Positions 1 to 6,590 of a stretch of 20,015 bases of DNA are shown piece after piece. Position numbers and translations under genes: made by a program. Each line of letters opens with the position of its first letter. Position 1 is the stretch's first letter. Below the pieces are notes generated by a model, which saw only the letters and a program-made list of their open reading frames with translations, did no database searches and was not told the origin of the DNA. The stretch is from Parasulfuritortus sp037439465 (GTDB lineage: Bacteria > Pseudomonadota > Gammaproteobacteria > Burkholderiales > Thiobacillaceae), in assembly GCA_037439465.1 (NCBI GenBank), contig JBBIVX010000029.1, positions 1-20,015 on the forward strand, read 5' to 3'.

Positions 1-3000
1 CTGGGCAACGCCACGACGCAACAGATCGACGTGACCGTCACACCGGTGGCCGACATCACCGACGACAGCCTCACCACCAGCGAGGACACGGCGATCAGCG
101 CCAACGTCATCACCGGCACCAACGGCGCCAGCGCCGACAGTTTCGAAGGCAGCCCCCAACTCACCGGCGTGACGCAAGGCGCCAATGGCGCCGTCAGCTT
201 CGGCGCCGACGGCACTGTCACCTACACGCCGAACGCCAACTTCAGCGGCGCGGACAGCTTCACCTACACCGTCACCAGCGGCGGGGTCACCGAGACGGCG
301 ACGGTCAATGTGACGGTAGCGCCGATGCCGGTGGTGCAGTCAGTGGTGGGCGACATGGTGGCAGAGGGTGTGCCCAACACCTTTACCATTACGTTGTCGA
401 GCACAAGCGTTGCACCAACGACGGTGACCCTGGCTCTAGCCAATGGAGTGACGACGTCGACATCGAGTGGCGCCTCCATTGTGGATGACACGACGACCCC
501 GTTGCGGGTTAGTTTTGACGGGGGGGTAACGTGGCAAGACATAGTCGGCAATACGGTAGTTGTGCCGGCGTCAATGAGTAATTTTTTGGTGTCCGTGCCG
601 ACAGTGAACGATGCCAATTATGAAGGCGATGAGTCTTATACCTTATCCGCGTCGACAGTGATGAATGTTGGACCAGCGCCATTTGGCACGGGCAGCATTA
701 CGGATATCGCCGATATTCCACAGACACTGGCCGTGCATGTTTCGGAGGAAGGCTTACCGGGCGCTTTGCCGGACTCTACACCTACTGGTGATGACACCAC
801 CAACTCGCCTACGGTAACCGGGCAGTTGTGGGATGGGTCCTTGCCGACCGCCGTCGAGCCAACGGTCACTCTCAATTGGCCAACTCCCGGCGTACCGCCC
901 ACGCTATCTTCTGCCGGGGTGGCGCTGACTTGGACCGGTATTGGTAGCAATACCCTTATTGCTACGGCAGGAAGCAGTGGACCAGAGGTGCTACGTATCA
1001 CGATCGATGGGACCACAGGGGCGTATACGGTGACCCAGTCGCAACCTATCGACCATTCAGTTAACAGCCTCGAGGACGTACTGACTTTCGGTCTGAATTA
1101 CACCATTACCGAGGGTACTGACAGCCGGACGGGAACGCTGACGGTAAATGTCGAGGACGATATGCCTTACGCCGCGCCGACGGTCATCGACATGGTAGCG
1201 CCGCCGGTCAACACCAATCTGCTCATTACTTTGGATTTATCAGGCTCCATGAGTAATGCCAGCGGCATGACAGGGCTTAGCCGTCTACAGGCCACTATCG
1301 CAGGCATCAACGAACTGCTTGATCAGTATGACAGTCTTGGCAACGTGATGGTGAATGTCGTTACTTTCTCCACGACGGCGGCAGTTCAAAACTATGGCGG
1401 TTCTGGTGGTGCCTGGTTGACGATCACGCAGGCCAAGGCCTTTCTGGCCAACGTTACGGCAAGTGGCTGGACCAACTACGATGCAGCTCTGGCGGCTGCC
1501 ATGGATGCCTTTGATAACCCTGGAAAACCGGCTGACGCTCAAAATGTTTCCTATTTCTTCACCGATGGGGTGCCAAACTACAACAACAATGATCCGTCCA
1601 CACTAGGGATATTACCCGCCGTTAACGGTCCCGCAGGGGACGACGGCATTCAGCCTGCCGAGCAGACGATCTGGACCGACTTCTTGACTGGTAATCTGAT
1701 CGACTCGTTTGCCGTGGGAATAGGTACGGCGACGGCCACCAATCTGGAACCGATTGCTTACGATGGCCGACACAACGTCGATCAACCGGCCATCATCGTG
1801 ACGGATATGAGCCAGTTTGCCACTACGTTGATTGGCCTGGTTCAGAACACATATAGCGGCAACATGATGACAGACGGTAATGTCCCTTTATCGTTTGGGG
1901 CCGATGGCGGCTATCTGCAGGTGATCACCTATGGCGACAATGCCTTCACTTATGATGGCGCGACTATCGTCAGGACTGGCGCCGGCAGCACGCCGTGGAG
2001 CTACAACAGTCTCACGCACGAGCTGACAATCAGCACGGTGGGCGGTACCCTGCTTGTGAATATGGATACGGCTGGCTACAGCTATACCACCTCCCCGGAT
2101 GTTTATACTCCGTCCGAGATGTTTGGTTTTACGTTGCGCGATAGGGATGGGGATACGGCGGCGAGTACAGTCACCATGAACTTCTCCCCTCCTGACCCCG
2201 GGCCTATCATTCGCAACGATTCTGTTGTGGTGGCGAACGGCAATGTAACGAGCAACCAGGTCACCCTCGATGACAACTGGCTGCTCTGGAATGATAGCGA
2301 CGCCAACGGTGACCCGATTACCATCACCGACGTTACCAATGCCATTTCGCATACGGGTGGACAGGTTGTGGATGCCGTCACCGGCAGCAACAATGGAACG
2401 GGCGCATTCGGATATACGGGCACCACTTATATTGGCAGCACTCAGTCGGATACTGCCGACGTATCCATCGCAACAACAAATCGCACAACCCTGAATGGAA
2501 ACGGCTTGGACAATATTCTGGTTGGCGATAACGATGCCGAAACCCTCAACGGCAACGAAGGCAATGATGTTCTGGTTGGCAATAATAATAACGATACGCT
2601 GAATGGAGGCGCCGGCAACGACTGGCTACTCGGTGGTCTCGGAACGGATACTCTTAATGGGGGCGCCGGGAATGACAGGTTAGAAGGCGGCAACGGCAAC
2701 GATAGCCTGACCGGCGGCGCAGGCGCGGATGTTTTCAAGTGGATGTATGGCGACCGTGGCACACCACAGGGATACCCCATGCTCGATACTATTGCCGATT
2801 TCGATACGACGGTGGATTCCGACAGGCTCGATCTGCGTGATTTGTTGCAGGGAGAAAACCACACACTTGGCATCGGCAACTTGGCGAACTACTTGGACAT
2901 CACCGTTAATGGCGGCAATACGGAAGTCCGTGTCAGCTCGACCGGTGGCTTCGCTGGCGGCAACTATGCGGCCAGCGCCGAGGATCAGCGCATCACGCTC

Positions 3001-3099
3001 ACCGGGGTGAATTTATACACAACCTATGGAGTGACACCGGGCGACGACAACGCCCTGATCCAGCAGTTGTTGAACAATGGCAAGTTGATTGTGGATTGA
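1..3099 (+). CDS. Giant RTX adhesin, C-terminal part (LapA-like), 5'-truncated by window edge
   Basis: The frame is open from base 1 with no start, so this is the C-terminal ~1032 residues of a larger secreted protein. In order I see: a cadherin/VCBS-like repeat (to about base 320); a Calx-beta-like segment (about 330-700); a further repeat region typical of type I-secreted adhesins (about 720-1180); a VWA domain with an intact MIDAS (DLSGS at 1234-1248, Thr at 1471, Asp of FTDG at 1564); nine glycine-rich RTX nonapeptides (2491-2733); and a C-terminal block (about 2731-3060) like the VCA0849-type type I secretion target. Such proteins are exported by an ABC/HlyD/TolC system and held at the surface to promote biofilm formation. 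The nearby lapD and lapG strongly suggest a LapA-class adhesin released by proteolysis near its N-terminus, which lies outside the window. The first ~320 bases have much higher GC at third codon positions than the rest. Confidence 0.9.
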   Translation: MGNATTQQIDVTVTPVADITDDSLTTSEDTAISANVITGTNGASADSFEGSPQLTGVTQGANGAVSFGADGTVTYTPNANFSGADSFTYTVTSGGVTETATVNVTVAPMPVVQSVVGDMVAEGVPNTFTITLSSTSVAPTTVTLALANGVTTSTSSGASIVDDTTTPLRVSFDGGVTWQDIVGNTVVVPASMSNFLVSVPTVNDANYEGDESYTLSASTVMNVGPAPFGTGSITDIADIPQTLAVHVSEEGLPGALPDSTPTGDDTTNSPTVTGQLWDGSLPTAVEPTVTLNWPTPGVPPTLSSAGVALTWTGIGSNTLIATAGSSGPEVLRITIDGTTGAYTVTQSQPIDHSVNSLEDVLTFGLNYTITEGTDSRTGTLTVNVEDDMPYAAPTVIDMVAPPVNTNLLITLDLSGSMSNASGMTGLSRLQATIAGINELLDQYDSLGNVMVNVVTFSTTAAVQNYGGSGGAWLTITQAKAFLANVTASGWTNYDAALAAAMDAFDNPGKPADAQNVSYFFTDGVPNYNNNDPSTLGILPAVNGPAGDDGIQPAEQTIWTDFLTGNLIDSFAVGIGTATATNLEPIAYDGRHNVDQPAIIVTDMSQFATTLIGLVQNTYSGNMMTDGNVPLSFGADGGYLQVITYGDNAFTYDGATIVRTGAGSTPWSYNSLTHELTISTVGGTLLVNMDTAGYSYTTSPDVYTPSEMFGFTLRDRDGDTAASTVTMNFSPPDPGPIIRNDSVVVANGNVTSNQVTLDDNWLLWNDSDANGDPITITDVTNAISHTGGQVVDAVTGSNNGTGAFGYTGTTYIGSTQSDTADVSIATTNRTTLNGNGLDNILVGDNDAETLNGNEGNDVLVGNNNNDTLNGGAGNDWLLGGLGTDTLNGGAGNDRLEGGNGNDSLTGGAGADVFKWMYGDRGTPQGYPMLDTIADFDTTVDSDRLDLRDLLQGENHTLGIGNLANYLDITVNGGNTEVRVSSTGGFAGGNYAASAEDQRITLTGVNLYTTYGVTPGDDNALIQQLLNNGKLIVD
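2491..2733 (+). repeat. Nine tandem RTX nonapeptide repeats
   Basis: Nine consecutive 27-base units encode nonapeptides of the form L-x-G-G-x-G-x-D-x. The first is LNGNGLDNI and the last LTGGAGADV. Units 1, 2 and 4 are degenerate; units 5, 7, 8 and 9 match the calcium-binding consensus well. RTX repeats bind calcium outside the cell, fold as a parallel beta-roll and help drive type I secretion. They sit directly upstream of the secretion signal, as expected. Confidence 0.9.
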
Positions 3100-3115
3100 T
3101 AGACGGTGCAGCCCC

Positions 3116-3134
3116 CCGGCGGTAATTCCGCCGG
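3116..3134 (+). terminator. GC-rich hairpin after the adhesin gene (weak terminator candidate)
   Basis: CCGGCGG, loop TAATT, then CCGCCGG gives a perfect 7-bp stem 16 bases after the adhesin stop codon. No T-tract follows, so it may slow or process the transcript rather than stop it. It could let the downstream 117-aa gene be expressed at a different level from the adhesin. Confidence 0.35.
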
Positions 3135-3162
3135 CCTGCGCCAATAACGGAGGTAATGATTC

Positions 3163-3516
3163 ATGCCTTATGTGCAGCGTGATATTGCAGGAAGGATAGT
3201 CGCCGTTTCGGCAGCGCAGACGGTGATGACGCCGGAATGGGTGGAGGAGGGCGGCCGTGACCTGAATGCCTTCCTGTTCTATATGACTTCGAACCGGGAA
3301 GGGGACGATCCCAGCGTGATCCGTGCCTTGAGCGAATCGGATCTGGCCATGATGCGGGTGGTGGAGGATATCCTGGACCTGCTCATCGAGCGCAACCTGC
3401 TGCGTTTTACCGATCTACCCGGGCCGGCGCAGGAGAAGCTGATGCAGCGGCGTTCGCTGCGTCAGGCGCTCCACCCCATTGGTTTGCCAGGTGAGGCGGA
3501 TGATGGGGTGATTTGA
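3163..3516 (+). CDS. Conserved hypothetical protein (117 aa) next to the Lap genes
   Basis: A small soluble protein without signal peptide or membrane segment. The start is well supported by GGAGGT at 3149-3154, eight bases before the ATG. The N-terminus (MPYVQRDIAGRIV) looks like a short beta-hairpin. The middle has a Trp-containing helix (EWVEEGGRDLNAFLF), then acidic helices (MMRVVEDILDLLIERNLLRFTDLP) and a basic C-terminal helix (EKLMQRRSLRQAL). I recognise the pattern from small proteins sometimes labelled 'tryptophan synthase subunit beta-like'. That label seems misleading, because no part of a TrpB fold could fit. It follows the adhesin on the same strand, 63 bases downstream, and converges on lapD with a 21-base gap. 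Its role is unknown; the location suggests a link with adhesin regulation, which is inference only. Confidence 0.8.
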   Translation: MPYVQRDIAGRIVAVSAAQTVMTPEWVEEGGRDLNAFLFYMTSNREGDDPSVIRALSESDLAMMRVVEDILDLLIERNLLRFTDLPGPAQEKLMQRRSLRQALHPIGLPGEADDGVI

Positions 3517-3537
3517 ACGCGGCGGCGGTGGGCGCCA

Positions 3538-5451
3538 CTAGACGCCAAGTGCAACCACCTGGCCAGTCGCGCCATCAAACCCAAGTTCCCACAGAGTGGC
3601 CAGTTCGCCCTCGTTCATCACTCCTTCGGCAATGACTTGGATGCCGACCGTCTGTGCCATCTTGCATAGCCCCTTGAGGAATTCCCGGTTGCCTGGGTTT
3701 TGGTCAATGGCGTGGACATAGCGGCTATCGATCTTGATGTAGTCGAGACCCAGTTCAGCCAGTTTGGCGATTTCTCCAAAACGCTGGCCGAAGTGTTCAA
3801 TGCCAAGCTTGCAGCCTAGAGGGGCAAATCTCTGGCAAAAGCCCTTGAAGGCATCGAAATTGCCGAAGGCGCCATACTCCGGCACTTCTAACCATAGTTT
3901 GCGTCGGCGCGACGGGTTGGCTTCGAGCAGGTTTTGCAGATCGGCCAGGAATGACCAGTCGGCGATGGATTCAGCGGACAGGTTGATGGCCTGCTCGGGC
4001 GTATTCTCGCCGAGCTGCTCCAGGGCGAGGCGTAGCGCATGCCTATCCAGCGTCGTGGCCAGCCGGAGGCGCCGCGCCATCGGCAGGAATTCGCCGGCGT
4101 TCAGCCAAGAGCCGCCCGGCTCGGTTTGCAGGCGCAGGGCATTTTCCAGGTGCAGCAAGGTGCCGGCAGCGCTCCGCGCAGGGTAATGCGCCAGGCGGAC
4201 GCGGTCCGCGGCGAGCGCGCCCAGCAATGTCTGCCGCCATGAATCCTGGCTCATGCCGAGGGCGTTGAGGTCCAGGCTGGCCGCCGCGTTGGGCCCTGAG
4301 TTTTCGGCATTGGCCAGCGCCTGATCGGCAACGGCCATAATCTTCCCGGCATTCTCGCCGTGTGCATAGGCCACGGCTCCAATGTGGAAGAGGTCGGATA
4401 GCTGTGACCACTCTTCATTGACTTCCCGCTTGAGGGTCTCTCCGATCTTGTCGGCGATGGCGGCGGCGGCGTCGTCGCCCGTCACCAGCAGGGCAAAGTC
4501 CGAACCGTTGAGACGGGCGGCCAGACAGTTCTCACGCCATCCAGCCAGTTTCGCCAGGGCGAGGCCAATCGCCTTGATCAGCCTATCGGTCTGGGGGTGT
4601 CCCAAGCGCGTGTTGAGGCCATCGAGATCGACAATGCGGACTATGGCTACGGTGCCGCCACGGGCCGCTCGTTCGCTGTTCATACCTTCGCGCAGTGCGG
4701 TCATGAAGAAGGCACGGTTGGCCAGGTCTGTCAGGGCATCGTGGTTGTTCTGTCGCCGCAGCGCCTCGAGTCTGCCGGCCTCCTCCGCGAACAGGGCCTT
4801 GAGCCGTCCGACCATGGCGTTCATCGCCGTCACCACGGCGCGCAGCTCGGGCACATGGGGCTCTGCCACCGTAATGAATCTGCGTGCGCTGATGGCCTGC
4901 GCTTGCGCCACCACGTCAGCCAGCGGGCGGAATAGGCGCCGCAACACCCAGGTGCCAACGCCACCCGCCGCCATGGCGGCCAGCAGGAACCAGCCAGCCA
5001 GTCGCAGGGCGCCGCCCCAGAGTTCCTGATAGGCGAAGCGGCTGTGACTGACAACGTAGAGTGTGCCGAATTGACGCCAGCCATCCTGAACCTGGGCGAT
5101 TCCAGCTTTGGCCTCGATTGGGAACAGGCGTGTAAACCACGCCGGGACACCGCTCTCGCCACCGGTGTAGCGGCGTTCCAGCAGGGTTTCGTGCCTGGTG
5201 CCGGTGAGCAGTATTTGCTGATAATGACCATTATCGAACTGCGATGAGATTAGCAATTCCACCGTGACTGCATCCTTGACCGGCAGCTGCGAAAGCACCA
5301 ACCCCAGGGCGGCGGCATTGTCCACGTTCTTCAGGTAAAGTTGTTGCTGCAGGTAGGCGCGGGCCGTGTAGAGGCTGACGACAAAACTGCCAACAAAGGT
5401 CAGCAGGGTTAGGCCAATGACGGCCAGCCAGAGTTGTCGGTAGATGGACAT
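3538..5451 (-). CDS. lapD: LapD-like c-di-GMP receptor (LapD_MoxY N-domain, HAMP, degenerate GGDEF and EAL)
   Basis: An inner-membrane protein of 637 aa (P. fluorescens LapD is about 650). Residues 1-28 form a first membrane helix, about 29-148 the periplasmic domain, about 150-172 a second helix, then HAMP, GGDEF (about 235-400) and EAL (about 410-637). Trp125, in GWRQFGTLYV, sits at the same number as the LapG-contacting Trp125 of P. fluorescens LapD. The GGDEF site reads NGSDF. The EAL motif reads ENALR, and the usual DDF metal-binding pair is EHF (residues 552-554). Both enzymes should therefore be dead, as in LapD, which only senses c-di-GMP. When bound, LapD sequesters LapG and protects the adhesin. 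I chose the ATG at 5451 because AGGAGAG precedes it and the encoded MSIYRQLWLA matches family N-termini; an in-frame start 22 codons upstream would overlap lapG. It is 34 bases downstream of lapG, probably in one operon. Confidence 0.93.
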   Translation of the reverse strand: MSIYRQLWLAVIGLTLLTFVGSFVVSLYTARAYLQQQLYLKNVDNAAALGLVLSQLPVKDAVTVELLISSQFDNGHYQQILLTGTRHETLLERRYTGGESGVPAWFTRLFPIEAKAGIAQVQDGWRQFGTLYVVSHSRFAYQELWGGALRLAGWFLLAAMAAGGVGTWVLRRLFRPLADVVAQAQAISARRFITVAEPHVPELRAVVTAMNAMVGRLKALFAEEAGRLEALRRQNNHDALTDLANRAFFMTALREGMNSERAARGGTVAIVRIVDLDGLNTRLGHPQTDRLIKAIGLALAKLAGWRENCLAARLNGSDFALLVTGDDAAAAIADKIGETLKREVNEEWSQLSDLFHIGAVAYAHGENAGKIMAVADQALANAENSGPNAAASLDLNALGMSQDSWRQTLLGALAADRVRLAHYPARSAAGTLLHLENALRLQTEPGGSWLNAGEFLPMARRLRLATTLDRHALRLALEQLGENTPEQAINLSAESIADWSFLADLQNLLEANPSRRRKLWLEVPEYGAFGNFDAFKGFCQRFAPLGCKLGIEHFGQRFGEIAKLAELGLDYIKIDSRYVHAIDQNPGNREFLKGLCKMAQTVGIQVIAEGVMNEGELATLWELGFDGATGQVVALGV

Positions 5452-5456
5452 GTCTA

Positions 5457-5463
5457 CTCTCCT
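5457..5463 (-). promoter_or_regulatory. Ribosome binding site deciding the lapD start
   Basis: On the minus strand AGGAGAG lies five bases before the ATG at 5451, inside the 34-base lapG-lapD gap. It favours the MSIYRQ start over the in-frame upstream start at 5517. Confidence 0.75.
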
Positions 5464-5485
5464 GTGTAGAGCGAGGATACGCTTG

Positions 5486-6229
5486 TCATTCGAAGCCGTC
5501 CGCGTGCATGCGCGCAATCACGTCGCGCCAGTGTGACAGCCGGGCCGTGGCATTACCGCCGGAGCGGCCTGAGGTCGAATTGCCTACCCATATCCCTTCG
5601 CTGTTGAAACTGAATACTGGCAACAGATCGGGCCGACGGGAGGCTGGGCGGACGTCGTTGAGCAGGTTGTCGAGGATCAGCGGTTCGGAATCGGGCGCGG
5701 GGTAATACCCCAATATCATGTGGGCCTGGCTGGTTCTGCTTTGTGGCCCTCCGATATGGGCCTTGACGTAGGTGAGGCGCAGCCGGTCGGTCGGGAGACC
5801 GAGTAGCAGCAGGCTGAAATATTTGGCAATGGCGAAATCTTCACAGTCACCTTGGGCGCGTCCCATGGTTTCCAAGGGGGTGGCCCAATAATCGCGTCGA
5901 TTCCAGATATCGACATCGTCCCTGAACTGAATGCGATGGTTGAAAAAGGTATTCACCCGGCGGATCTTCTCCAGCTCGGGTGCTGCTTGCAGCGAGATCA
6001 ATAAAGCGCGCCAGTCCTGGACGGTCTGTTGCGCCGGCCGGCCATAGCGTCGCTGCGCCAGTTCGATCTGCGTTTCGAAATCAAAGCCTTTTCCCAGCAC
6101 GGCGACGGCATACTGAGCGGCGAGGGCAAGGAGCACGACTGCCACCGATTCGGACACGAGCGCGACCAAGCCAGTCAATGTCGGCCTATCGCGCCGAAGC
6201 CAGACTAAGCGGGTAGCGCTGGCTGTCAT
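5486..6229 (-). CDS. lapG: LapG-like periplasmic cysteine protease (transglutaminase-like fold)
   Basis: A 247-aa member of the bacterial transglutaminase-like cysteine protease family (LapG/BpfG). A hydrophobic N-terminal segment (about 18-46) should export or anchor it in the periplasm. The catalytic triad is visible: Cys129 in GDCEDFA, His170 in AHMIL and Asp187 in LDNL. The DCED acidic cluster and its surroundings match the calcium-dependent LapG active site. LapG cuts LapA-type adhesins near a di-alanine site in the N-terminal retention module, releasing them when c-di-GMP is low. That target site would be in the missing N-terminus of the adhesin. It is first in a likely lapG-lapD operon. 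The Shine-Dalgarno before the ATG is weak (GGCGG), so a slightly later start cannot be excluded. Confidence 0.92.
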   Translation of the reverse strand: MTASATRLVWLRRDRPTLTGLVALVSESVAVVLLALAAQYAVAVLGKGFDFETQIELAQRRYGRPAQQTVQDWRALLISLQAAPELEKIRRVNTFFNHRIQFRDDVDIWNRRDYWATPLETMGRAQGDCEDFAIAKYFSLLLLGLPTDRLRLTYVKAHIGGPQSRTSQAHMILGYYPAPDSEPLILDNLLNDVRPASRRPDLLPVFSFNSEGIWVGNSTSGRSGGNATARLSHWRDVIARMHADGFE

Positions 6230-6405
6230 GAACCGCCAGTATGTCTTTGGATTAGCGCATTGGATGGCAGTTTTCCCATCAGCTAAGGTGTCGAGGCATG
6301 TCAGGCCGCCCTATCAATGCTGAGGCGCGTGTCGATGAGAGGGCTTGGCATCGTTCTGGCAATCGTGAGCCAATTATGTTGTTGCTGCATCAATAGCGAA
6401 TCAGG

Positions 6406-6435
6406 TTGAATAAACTTTAAGTAATTAGTAATAAT
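6406..6435 (+). promoter_or_regulatory. Candidate sigma70 promoter for the TolC-OmpA gene
   Basis: TTGAAT at 6406-6411, an 18-base spacer and AATAAT at 6430-6435 in the AT-rich intergenic region. It would give a leader of about 150 bases before the ATG at 6591, long enough for post-transcriptional control. Confidence 0.4.
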
Positions 6436-6578
6436 GTACCAGTTAAATCTATATTGGAAACAACACTAATCGATGATATTGGACCGGTTACAATTACATG
6501 CAGACATACTGCTTAATTAATGGTCCTTTTGAGATTTTCTGGCGGATTCAAGGATGAAGTGCGATTTTGAGTTCTGGC

Positions 6579-6584
6579 AAGGGA
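6579..6584 (+). promoter_or_regulatory. Ribosome binding site deciding the TolC-OmpA start
   Basis: AAGGGA lies six bases before the ATG at 6591. It favours that ATG over the in-frame TTG at 6567. Confidence 0.6.
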
Positions 6585-6590
6585 ACGAAG

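Larger units (their letters stand above)
6230..6590. other. Divergent lapG / tolC-ompA intergenic region, AT-rich in its right half
   Basis: This 361-base gene-free stretch separates lapG (leftward) from the TolC-OmpA gene (rightward) and must hold the promoters for both. Bases 6400-6535 are clearly AT-rich compared with both flanking genes and contain TTAATTAA at 6513-6520. One sigma70-like promoter is visible for the rightward gene. I found no convincing leftward promoter for lapG. No reading frame here looks coding. Confidence 0.6.

Noticed and set aside
5452..5517. 22-residue N-terminal extension of LapD
   Set aside because: It overlaps lapG and lacks family similarity, and a good Shine-Dalgarno stands before the inner ATG at 5451.
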